DNA of 9,182 nucleotides, taken from JAXFQS01 sp034178815. GTDB taxonomy: Bacteria > Verrucomicrobiota > Kiritimatiellia > RFP12 > DVOR01. Positions within the stretch are counted from its first letter, which is position 1. Every line of letters starts with the position of its first letter. A model generated the notes under the pieces. It did not search any database. It saw only the letters and a program-made list of their open reading frames with translations, and was not told the origin of the DNA. The translations under genes and the position numbers were made by a program. Location: positions 1 through 9,182 of the forward strand of contig JAXFQS010000149.1 of the NCBI GenBank assembly GCA_034178815.1. The letters are read 5' to 3'. Below are positions 1 through 5,740 of the stretch, piece by piece.

Positions 1-1
1 G

Positions 2-298
2 AGCCCGTCGGCGAAGCCGAATCTCGACCTCAACCATGCGTGGGCGACGGCTCCTCTGCACTTCATTGCGCGGCGTCTGCTGGGGGTTTGCGCGGCCGTT
101 CCCGGCTGGCGAAGCATTGAACTTCGCCCCTGCCTCGACGCCTTCCGCTTCCTCGATGCGCAGGTGCCGACCCCGTGCGGCCCCGTCCGTCTCACGCTCC
201 GGAACCAGCGTCTGAGCCTCAACCTTCCCGTCCCGGCGACCCTTCATTGGCGCAGCAAGGTCTACGCCCTCGGCGCGGGCGAGCACGCGTTCGACTGA
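2..298 (+). CDS. C-terminal part of a probable alpha-L-rhamnosidase (GH78-like)
   Basis: The open frame enters from the left edge and ends at TGA 296-298, leaving 98 residues. The reading contains LNHAWATAPLHFIARRLLGV, followed by PGW, ELRPCLDA and VPTPCGPVRLTL. The order 'NHAW..AP..F..R.LLGV..PG......P' then 'VPTP.G.I.V' is what I know from the C-terminal end of the GH78 catalytic barrel and the following beta-sandwich. Such enzymes release L-rhamnose from plant or host glycans, usually in the periplasm or outside the cell. The start, any signal peptide and the catalytic acids lie outside the window. Codons are GC-rich, as in the flanking chromosome. It converges on the next gene. Another glycosidase with the same all-alpha barrel fold is possible. 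Confidence 0.6.
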   Translation, partial: SPSAKPNLDLNHAWATAPLHFIARRLLGVCAAVPGWRSIELRPCLDAFRFLDAQVPTPCGPVRLTLRNQRLSLNLPVPATLHWRSKVYALGAGEHAFD

Positions 299-396
299 TG
301 CCTATCTCCGGCCTCCGCTCCAATCCACCTTCGCCCCCCGTTCGTGCGCTCCTTCCGAACCCGTTCCTGCCTACCCTCGGCACCCGTCTCCGGTGC

Positions 397-433
397 AAAA
401 AACGGCTCCCGCCCCAATGGGATCGAGAGCCGT
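397..433 (-). terminator. Rho-independent terminator of the secreted-protein gene
   Basis: Read on the minus strand, a 7-bp perfect stem ACGGCTC/GAGCCGT with an 18-base loop is followed directly by six T residues (A run at 397-402 on the plus strand). It lies 22 bases past the stop of the minus-strand gene ending at 456. It also separates that gene from the convergent glycosidase gene. Confidence 0.8.
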
Positions 434-455
434 CCGGAGGTGGGAAAGGGGATGC

Positions 456-1412
456 CTAGTACAGGATGATGCAGCACCCGCTCTTGCGCTTTTCGACCAC
501 GCAGGAGTAGGTGCCGTCCGCTTCGGCGACATTATACCGCACCGTGAAGCCGGGAATGCCCTTGCCGTCTTCGCCCGCATGCTCGAAGCACCCAGCCGTC
601 TGCTTGACGGTCGAGCCCAGCCACACCCATCCGAAGGCGGTGTAGTCGCATTCGCCGATGGCGGATGCCAAGTAGATGGCCGAACCGTTGACCACCTCCA
701 GGCTCGGGAGATTGTCGACCGTCTCGACCTGTTTCAGGCTACTTCCGGCGTTCTTGGTGCCGAAGATAGAGTTCTCAAGGCGTAGCGGATGGGCGGTCTG
801 GGCTGCACGCATATAGATGTTGGCGGCGGCAACCGAACCCTTGATTGTCACGGGCGAATTCTCGGTCGAGAGGTAGAACTTCTCGAAGGTTTGGGAGGAA
901 GGAAGGGTGACGGTGGATGCGATGGATGGCTCGATTCGGATGTTGCTGGAGGTGCCCGGGAGGGTGCCTGCTCCGATGGCGTCATTGAGCCACATGCCGG
1001 GGTCTGTCCAAAGCCCGTCGCCGCCCTTCCAGGTGTAAGTGGATTGGTCGGCGACTGTTTGAGAGGTGGCGGCAGTCTCGCGTACCCAGACGATGTCGTT
1101 GTAGGTTGTCGTGGCGCGGATGGCTAGGGTGTAGGTGCCGTCGTCGTCGGCGAAGCGGAGGGTTTCGGGCGTGCACTCGTCGTAACTCAACCCTGCCGGG
1201 GCGTTCTCCGAGAGTTTGACCAGAACCGGGAAGTTCGCCAGTTCGCTCGCGCCCGAATAGTCCGTGACGAAGATGGTGCTGCGGTAGGCGAAAAGAGCGG
1301 GGTTGATGGTTTCGGCGAGTGCCCCTGCGGCGAAGGCGAGGGTTGCGAGCGCGAGATGGATGGGACGGCGCACCCACCCCAAGCGGGCACGCAGATGAAC
1401 ATACTGCTTCAT
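456..1412 (-). CDS. Secreted surface protein with a DUF2341-like N-terminal domain and a beta-rich passenger-like region
   Basis: The product has 318 residues. The ATG at 1412 is preferred over the upstream ATG at 1499 because GGAG lies 6 bases before it and because it puts a normal signal peptide at the N-terminus: basic residues, the hydrophobic stretch LALATLAFAAG, and a cleavage site after ALA (about residue 33). Residues ~54-112 read ASELANFPVLVKLSEN, then YDEC, LRFADDDG and NDIVWVRE, resembling the DUF2341/ConA-like domains common in Kiritimatiellota secreted proteins. Residues ~125-143 carry TYTWKGGDGLWTDPGMW, like the 'TWTGGGDGxWSDxxNW' opening of beta-helical autotransporter passengers. 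The C-terminus is short and hydrophobic (GCCIILY). The start overlaps the stop of an upstream open stretch as ATGA. Function unknown; export and surface location are inferred. Confidence 0.75.
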   Translation of the reverse strand: MKQYVHLRARLGWVRRPIHLALATLAFAAGALAETINPALFAYRSTIFVTDYSGASELANFPVLVKLSENAPAGLSYDECTPETLRFADDDGTYTLAIRATTTYNDIVWVRETAATSQTVADQSTYTWKGGDGLWTDPGMWLNDAIGAGTLPGTSSNIRIEPSIASTVTLPSSQTFEKFYLSTENSPVTIKGSVAAANIYMRAAQTAHPLRLENSIFGTKNAGSSLKQVETVDNLPSLEVVNGSAIYLASAIGECDYTAFGWVWLGSTVKQTAGCFEHAGEDGKGIPGFTVRYNVAEADGTYSCVVEKRKSGCCIILY

Positions 1413-1555
1413 TCGAATCTCCATTTTTCGAGAGTCTGCACCGCCGCATCCTGTCCGACCCGAACCTGCCCTTCGACCGCGTTCGCGGGTAGCCACCACA
1501 ACCAGGCATTGGTACGCACCAGCCGATTCAATTCCTGCCGTGCGATTGCAGGCCT
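1409..1555 (-). other. 48-codon open stretch ending in a 4-base ATGA overlap with the next gene; possible gene remnant
   Basis: After an in-frame TAG (1556-1558) the minus strand stays open and ends at TGA 1409-1411, so its stop overlaps the ATG of the secreted-protein gene. The reading includes RLVRTNAWLWWLPANAVEG and ends TLEKWRFE. Its codons are GC-rich, like real genes here. No ATG start is present; GTG or TTG codons could serve. It may be the 3' end of a decayed gene formerly coupled to its neighbour, or a short leader peptide. I do not recognise a family, and a chance open frame in GC-rich DNA is possible. Confidence 0.3.
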
Positions 1556-1665
1556 CTACTGGTACCTTTGGGTCAATGCGGCTGGCACCTTATCTTCTCA
1601 TACCTTACTCCCACCGTTTAACACACCTCCATCCCACAAGTCAAGACCAACCCCTCCGATACCCT

Positions 1666-1686
1666 CCGGGGAAACGCCGTCCCCGG
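1666..1686. repeat. Perfect 7-bp hairpin in intergenic DNA
   Basis: CCGGGGA (1666-1672) pairs with TCCCCGG (1680-1686) across a 7-base loop. No T run follows on either strand, so a classical terminator is not indicated. It lies about 250 bases upstream of the secreted-protein start. Confidence 0.5.
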
Positions 1687-1847
1687 CCGGGATGAGAGTT
1701 TGGACAGCCCCCGCATCCGGCGAAAGATTTGCCGCCACGGCCGTAAGATTGCGGCCCGTCGGGGGAATATCTAACGGAGCGGAAGGGGAAGGGCGTTTGG
1801 GCTCGCCACGCCGCTCCGTGTTGTTTCGGGCGTCGTGGCCGACGCCT

Positions 1848-1881
1848 CCGGTTCCGGACGAGCCTTGCCGTCCGGAACCGG
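1848..1881. repeat. Perfect 13-bp hairpin in intergenic DNA
   Basis: CCGGTTCCGGACG (1848-1860) is the exact reverse complement of CGTCCGGAACCGG (1869-1881), with an 8-base loop AGCCTTGC. The stem is very GC-rich and should be stable as RNA or cruciform DNA. It is followed by GCTTTCCC rather than a T run, so it is at best an atypical terminator. It could equally be a protein-binding dyad or a dispersed repeat element. Confidence 0.65.
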
Positions 1882-2189
1882 CTTTCCCGCCCCCTCGGAA
1901 CTGCTCATCGAAGCCCCCCGCCGCCCCCCGCACCAACGGCAGATGTCGACAGAAATTGCGCCGGGAAAACGGTTGGCGCCGCCGCATCGGGCGGCAACTG
2001 TTCCAAGGCGAAACAACCCACCCCCTTGCGGGCTTCGCGCCGCCCAAGCCCCCCGCCCCGCAACCTCCCGCCAAGACCCATCCCAGCCGCCCCACTGCGC
2101 GGCCGCACCCAATCCGCCCCATTCCCAGGAACACCTCTCTTGAAGGCCGTGGTGGAAATGGATGACAACTTATTTTAATAAAAAAAGTA

Positions 2190-2218
2190 TTGCATCCCTA
2201 GGCGCGGGGTGGTAGAAT
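2190..2218 (+). promoter_or_regulatory. Sigma-70-type promoter of the cas12a remnant
   Basis: A -35 box TTGCAT (2190-2195) and a -10 box TAGAAT (2213-2218) are separated by exactly 17 bases, with an AT-rich upstream tract (2171-2189) resembling an UP element. Transcription would start near 2225 and give a leader of about 80 bases before the cas12a ATG at 2304. Since the cas12a frame is broken, this promoter probably now also drives the membrane-protein gene downstream. Confidence 0.7.
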
Positions 2219-2290
2219 AAAAAGCGTTGATGTGCGGCAGACCAGCCCGACAACTCCCCCGAACGGCCGGCGCGCATCAAGACGAAGCAT

Positions 2291-2297
2291 AAGAGGA
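2291..2297 (+). promoter_or_regulatory. Ribosome binding site of the cas12a remnant
   Basis: AAGAGGA lies 6 bases before the ATG at 2304. It decides the start: the frame is also open upstream to an ATG at 2232, but that segment has no such site and its translation is unlike Cas12a. Confidence 0.7.
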
Positions 2298-2303
2298 AAA
2301 ACG

Positions 2304-2465
2304 ATGAAACAAGTGACGATAGCCCAGATGCCCGAGACCTTGCCGCGCTACCGACTCGCTAAAACCTTGCGGTTCGAGTTGCGCCCTGTCGGACGATCGC
2401 TCGAAACCTTCCAGACGCTCTTCCTCCAAGGCGAAAAAGCGCGCGCCTGAGAGGTTTGCGAAGTA
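2304..2465 (+). pseudogene. cas12a: 5' remnant of a Cas12a (Cpf1) nuclease gene
   Basis: The first 48 codons read on to LPRYRLAKTLRFELRPVGRS, then LETFQ and GEKARA, and stop at TGA 2448-2450. This matches the conserved Cas12a N-terminus (SKTLRFELIPQGKT in the Francisella enzyme, followed by the EKRAKDYKKAK type segment). After the TGA the same frame reads ERFAK before a TAG, still Cas12a-like, so similarity runs to about 2465 and then ends. Family enzymes are roughly 1,200-1,300 residues; here only the start of the WED domain remains. In known structures that segment (the K-T-L-R region) contacts the crRNA 5' handle. All REC, PI, RuvC and Nuc domains are missing, so the peptide cannot be a nuclease. 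Promoter, ribosome binding site and ATG look intact, so a 48-residue peptide could still be made. The premature TGA is read as a nonsense mutation, because other genes here use TGA as stop. Confidence 0.85.
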
Positions 2466-2468
2466 GCC
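2461..2468 (+). repeat. Left copy of an 8-base direct repeat at the island junction
   Basis: AAGTAGCC here recurs at 7629-7636, directly at the front of the solitary Cas12a repeat. This copy coincides with the last codons that still resemble Cas12a. It may be a target-site duplication, a recombination microhomology, or chance. Confidence 0.45.
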
Positions 2469-2500
2469 AACATAGACGCGAAATAATCAATGAAGTTTTG

Positions 2501-3142
2501 ATGGAGCACGCAGTGAGGTTCAGGGAAATATTTGACTGGATTGGAATGCAATCTACACTTGTCGTTTCCCTAATGGGATTGGCAACAGCCGTTCTCGTCG
2601 CGTGGGTCACTAGCGGATTAGAGCGGAATAGGGCACTGTCTGCTAAAAAGGCGGAAATCTTTGATTCGGCCTGTACCCAAGTCATCTGTTTAGCCTTCGC
2701 CTATCACGTTGTCCGGTCAATTATGGATGGGATTGTGCAGGAAAATGACGATTCAATAATGGATGCTAAGGTTCATGAGCTGCTCGTATGGTGTGAGGAA
2801 GTTGCTCGGATAAAAAAAACAGGGGATCGAGCCTTGTCTCGGGCGGCATTTTACATTGAGGGCTTCCCCAAACAGAGTACGGTTCACGATACTGTGGAAT
2901 CGGAAGCTCGATTTATGAGAAGCCTAACGGAGTGGCAAAGCCTCCTTCAACGGGAGGGCACAGAAGAAGACCAGAGGAGGCGGAAGAGTTTGTTTCGGTC
3001 TGAGGTTGCTCGGGTTCTGCTCACTGTCAACAAAGAAATTGAGTATCTGACTGAGGTTGAAGAATATTTGCGGCGGGTTATGCAGTCAGACCGAGATATG
3101 AGACGCCTGTTTGCAACCTGTCGGCGGAAGAGTAGGCGGTGA
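2501..3142 (+). CDS. Single-pass membrane protein of unknown function in the island
   Basis: The frame is open from a TTG at 2456 (228 residues) and contains an ATG at 2501 (213 residues). Neither has a strong ribosome binding site; GAGAGG is only one base before the TTG. I choose the ATG and regard the start as uncertain. A hydrophobic helix STLVVSLMGLATAVLVAWV follows 18 residues after the ATG, then a long charged region, largely helical in appearance, with an EIEYLTEVEEYLRRVM segment near the end and a basic C-terminus (CRRKSRR). A signal-anchored, mostly cytoplasmic protein is likely. I do not recognise a family. Base composition is clearly less GC-rich than the flanking chromosome, matching the island operon. 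It starts 50 bases after the cas12a remnant stops, on the same strand, so it is probably read from the cas12a promoter. It converges with the toxin-antitoxin operon. A role in defence is suggested only by position. Confidence 0.7.
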   Translation: MEHAVRFREIFDWIGMQSTLVVSLMGLATAVLVAWVTSGLERNRALSAKKAEIFDSACTQVICLAFAYHVVRSIMDGIVQENDDSIMDAKVHELLVWCEEVARIKKTGDRALSRAAFYIEGFPKQSTVHDTVESEARFMRSLTEWQSLLQREGTEEDQRRRKSLFRSEVARVLLTVNKEIEYLTEVEEYLRRVMQSDRDMRRLFATCRRKSRR

Positions 3143-3174
3143 GTTTTTCGTGTAGCATATTTTCCGACGGCAGG
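3117..3174 (+). repeat. Long imperfect inverted repeat spanning the stop codon of the membrane-protein gene
   Basis: CCTGTCGGCGGAA (3117-3129) can pair with TTCCGACGGCAGG (3162-3174): 12 of 13 positions pair in RNA, one of them G-U, around a 32-base loop containing the stop at 3140-3142. It could protect the 3' end of the transcript or act in termination between convergent genes. Confidence 0.45.
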
Positions 3175-3186
3175 GGAAGCATAGGT

Positions 3187-3205
3187 GGCGCGTCTGGCCC
3201 GCGCC
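3187..3205. terminator. Possible terminator hairpin between convergent genes
   Basis: GGCGCG (3187-3192) pairs perfectly with CGCGCC (3200-3205) across a 7-base loop in the 95-base gap between the membrane-protein gene and the end of the antitoxin gene. No proper T run follows on either strand, so termination here is only a possibility. Confidence 0.3.
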
Positions 3206-3237
3206 CCAGTTTCGGTTCCGTAGCGCGGGTGGTGGAG

Positions 3238-5049
3238 TCACTTCATTTTTTTGGTTGTGTAGTTGTCCATATGCTCCCCAATGAATCCGACAATCAGGCG
3301 CTTTGCTTCGTTGTCGATGGCAAAATGGATGCGCAACAACTTGCCCTTTTTCGTGCCATGTTTGATGTGTGCCCACATTTCCCAATCCTGACCTTCGAAA
3401 CGGAAGTGCCGCTGAGCGGCCAAGGTTGAATCTTTCTTTGTCTGCTTCCCTTCGCCGTGGGCATACTCAAATTTGGACTTTTCCTTGAATGCCTTTTCCA
3501 CATCTGCCCCAGATTGCTCAAAAAGAATGGGCCACAAAACCTCATTGAGGTCAGTCAGCATCTCAAGCGCCTGCCCGGGCAATTTGCTGCCCTTGCTCTT
3601 GGGAACCTGTTTCCAGGCTTCTTCGCTGAACGCACAATGGTTAAACGCCCCAGTCTCGGCATACTGCCGCAACTCGTCAAACGAATTGATATTCTTCCTC
3701 GGGCCTTTGGGGGCCGCGGAGGTCTGAGACCGCTTCTCTAAGGCGCAGTTCACGGATCGTAGCTGGTATACCTCTCGGGCGTGGACGTCAATCAATTCCT
3801 GCGTCTCTTTACCATGCTGCTCGGCCTGAAGTTCATTCTCCAAGCGAAGCGCGTCTGCCTGTTCCTCCAGCGCCCTGATTCGCTCAGACCCTTCCTTTGC
3901 TTCTAATGCGGCTTCGTCAAAGAGGCTGGACAACTCCTGATTCTCGTCCTTGAGTTTCTTGTTTTCGATGGACTGTGAAGTTTCGCGAGAACGGACCTCT
4001 TGATAGGCAGCCTCTAAATGCGCCATCTCCGACCGCATTCGTTTTTTCTCCCGGGCATGGGTGGCAACTAATTTCTTCTTCTCTTTACCATGCCGTTCGG
4101 CTTGTAGTTTATTCTCCTGTTGCAGCGTGTTCGTCTGTTTCTCCAGTGTTTTGACTCGATCAGACTGGTCCTTTGCATTCTGGACAGCAGCGTCATAGCG
4201 ATGGAGCAACTCTTGATTTTTGCTTCTAAGTTTCTCGTTCTCAAGGGATTGTGCAACTTCGTGGGTGCGGGCGTCTTGAACAGCACCTCTCAGGCGACTC
4301 ATCTCTGAACAAATTCGATCCACCTCCCGAGCATCAATCAATCCGATTCCAAGGTGTCTGGCGGCGGACAATGCCCCTCGTTCAAGGGGGAGAAAAACCG
4401 TATCCTTGGGGTGATACCGGAGAAATGCATCCTTGTTCTTCAACGCCTCCTCAAGTTTCCCGTTGATTTCGAGAGAGCGGTAAAGGGCGATGGCGTAGGC
4501 TTGACAGTTGAGGGACTTTTTCGGATTACAGGAGATGTCCGTGAAACAGTCGTACGAGGAAATCTGACGGGCCAGGTCTGGATTCTTCTTCAGGGCGCTG
4601 CAGTAAAGATAGTCGTAAAAGAGGCGTGTAGGCTCAAGGGGCCAGGCATGTGTGCCATAGCGAAACTCCTTGAGGGGCGAAGGCTCATGGGCTTTGACCG
4701 TTTGGCGCACCTTTCGGGGCTCCTCGGAGAAGAGTTCGGGGAACGGACCTGCCCCATCCTGAAAAACCTTGCAGGCTTGGAAAACCGACTCAACGCAACA
4801 GAAGACCCCCTTTCGGTTCGTGGTCCCGAGAAGAAAGGGGGATAGTTGTTTACCGAGTCGTTCCGGCGCCTTGGTAGATGCCTCCAACAGGCGACGTCCT
4901 GGATAACGGGCAAGGAATGCTTCGTGCAGCGCACGGATATTCTTTTGTGTCTGGGACACGGCAAGCCCTGGAGTCCATTTGAACTCAGTCTCAATGGTCT
5001 CAACGCCGATGGCACCGGACAGTGGAACGAAAACAGGGCGAATGGCCAT
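3238..5049 (-). CDS. NADAR-type antitoxin for DarT1, fused to a duplicated coiled coil and an extra C-terminal domain
   Basis: The product has 603 residues. Residues 1-~235 match what I know of the NADAR family encoded beside DarT1: RPVFVPL at the start, TEFKWTPGLAVSQTQKNI, then CVESVFQACKVFQDGAGPF (E87, K94), WPLEP, FYDYLY, ALKKNP and NCQAYAIALYRSL. NADAR enzymes remove ADP-ribose from guanosine, so this should neutralise the neighbouring toxin. Residues ~240-441 form a long charged coiled coil made of a 92-residue unit repeated twice plus a partial third copy. Residues ~453-603 form a separate alpha/beta domain ending in LLRIHFAIDNEAKRLIVGFI and a lysine-rich tail; I do not assign it a function. 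The start lies 16 bases past the darT1 stop, with an AAGGA site overlapping that stop. The domain beyond NADAR is unusual and could mediate oligomerisation or sensing. Confidence 0.8.
   Translation of the reverse strand: MAIRPVFVPLSGAIGVETIETEFKWTPGLAVSQTQKNIRALHEAFLARYPGRRLLEASTKAPERLGKQLSPFLLGTTNRKGVFCCVESVFQACKVFQDGAGPFPELFSEEPRKVRQTVKAHEPSPLKEFRYGTHAWPLEPTRLFYDYLYCSALKKNPDLARQISSYDCFTDISCNPKKSLNCQAYAIALYRSLEINGKLEEALKNKDAFLRYHPKDTVFLPLERGALSAARHLGIGLIDAREVDRICSEMSRLRGAVQDARTHEVAQSLENEKLRSKNQELLHRYDAAVQNAKDQSDRVKTLEKQTNTLQQENKLQAERHGKEKKKLVATHAREKKRMRSEMAHLEAAYQEVRSRETSQSIENKKLKDENQELSSLFDEAALEAKEGSERIRALEEQADALRLENELQAEQHGKETQELIDVHAREVYQLRSVNCALEKRSQTSAAPKGPRKNINSFDELRQYAETGAFNHCAFSEEAWKQVPKSKGSKLPGQALEMLTDLNEVLWPILFEQSGADVEKAFKEKSKFEYAHGEGKQTKKDSTLAAQRHFRFEGQDWEMWAHIKHGTKKGKLLRIHFAIDNEAKRLIVGFIGEHMDNYTTKKMK
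3727..4332 (-). repeat. Tandem 92-residue coiled-coil repeat inside the antitoxin gene
   Basis: Protein units start at residues 240, 332 and 424 (AREVDRICSEM, AREKKRMRSEM, AREVYQLRSVN). The first two units, 4057-4332 and 3781-4056, are each 276 bases. They align along their length: AQSLENEKLRSKNQELL with SQSIENKKLKDENQELS, and LQQENKLQAERHGKE with LRLENELQAEQHGKE. The third unit stops after about 18 residues. This is a clear internal duplication, diverged enough to be old. Confidence 0.85.
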
Positions 5050-5065
5050 AGAGCAGGTGTTCCTT

Positions 5066-5740
5066 TCAATTAAAATCGCCAGGAGTTATCTTCACTTGGG
5101 GAAGCTGGATTTCGGGGCATTCCAAACGGAGCATACCGCATGCCCTGCGCGAGTCGTCGGCAGACTCGAAAACAAGACCTCGTATTAGGTCAAGCCCAAT
5201 TTTCCCAGGATACAGCACTTCAGCTTGGGGAGAGGTCGGGCGGTTTTTCGGTGTTGCGTCTGTTCTGGTAATGGAACATTTACCGTCGAAGACTTCAGGG
5301 GCAAAGAGCTTTTTCAAGCCTTCAATTCCGCCCCCCGTTCCGTGCCGCCTGACCTCCGTGGCAGCAGCGTTTGCGATAGTAAAGAGGACATTTGCATGCT
5401 GAAGGCAGACCGGGTCAATCTCAAGGATGCACCACGGAGCGGCGCTTGGAACCTTCCTCTTGAATACGTGGAAAAGAGAGGCGTTAATGCACTGGATAGA
5501 GAGGTTGATGCAGTCGGTTCTGCCGTCATAACGATCACCGTCGTTCCATGCGATGTAGTCTAGGATGCCTTCGCTCTCGTGATCTTTGGCGTATTCGATG
5601 ATTTGCTTTCTGGGCCAAAGACCATAGAGATTGTAAATCCCGCAAAGATTCATCAGAGGCGTGAAGTGGACAAGTCGCTCGATGCCTCTCTCTTGGGCGA
5701 AGGTGGCGATGGCTTGAGCGTCTCTACTGGGGTCAGACAT
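5066..5740 (-). CDS. darT1: DarT1-type nucleic-acid ADP-ribosyltransferase toxin (DUF4433 fold)
   Basis: The product has 224 residues, the usual DarT size. Near the N-terminus it shows HFTPLMNLCGIYNLYGLWPR (H25), matching the 'H.TH..NL..I...GL' NAD-binding element. In the middle it shows RTDCINLSIQCINASLFHVF, matching the conserved DarT core with the substrate-facing region. At residues 170-178 it shows SPQAEVLYP; the Glu (E174) corresponds to the catalytic glutamate of the DarT 'QAE.L' motif. Family members transfer ADP-ribose from NAD+ onto DNA bases: DarT2 onto thymidine, paired with the macrodomain protein DarG, and DarT1 onto guanosine, paired with NADAR. The NADAR partner next door makes DarT1 the better name. 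Its ATG overlaps the end of the helicase gene by 8 bases (ATGTCTGA), with only a weak ribosome binding site, so translation is probably coupled. No truncation or frameshift is visible, so it is likely active. Confidence 0.85.
   Translation of the reverse strand: MSDPSRDAQAIATFAQERGIERLVHFTPLMNLCGIYNLYGLWPRKQIIEYAKDHESEGILDYIAWNDGDRYDGRTDCINLSIQCINASLFHVFKRKVPSAAPWCILEIDPVCLQHANVLFTIANAAATEVRRHGTGGGIEGLKKLFAPEVFDGKCSITRTDATPKNRPTSPQAEVLYPGKIGLDLIRGLVFESADDSRRACGMLRLECPEIQLPQVKITPGDFN

Larger units (their letters stand above)
1556..2189. other. GC-rich intergenic region without a supportable gene
   Basis: This stretch separates the divergent secreted-protein gene from the cas12a promoter. Several frames are open on both strands, but their translations are low-complexity and rich in proline, arginine, glycine and alanine, with no family I recognise, so I call none of them. 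The plus strand is markedly C-rich from about 1890 to 2130. It contains two perfect hairpins (listed separately). At about 2165-2190 composition switches abruptly to an AT-rich tract leading into the promoter. Confidence 0.6.

Noticed and set aside
1598..2134. Long open frames on both strands in the GC-rich intergenic region
   Set aside because: Translations are low-complexity and rich in glycine, arginine and proline, with no motif or ribosome binding site. Overlapping frames on the opposite strand are equally open, as expected at high GC.
2448..2450. TGA recoded as an amino acid so that Cas12a translation continues
   Set aside because: The frame closes again at TAG 2466-2468 after only five codons and Cas12a similarity ends there. 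Other genes in the window use TGA as their normal stop.
4354..4845. Plus-strand 163-codon open frame within the antitoxin gene
   Set aside because: It is the antisense shadow of the NADAR coding sequence, which has clear family motifs.
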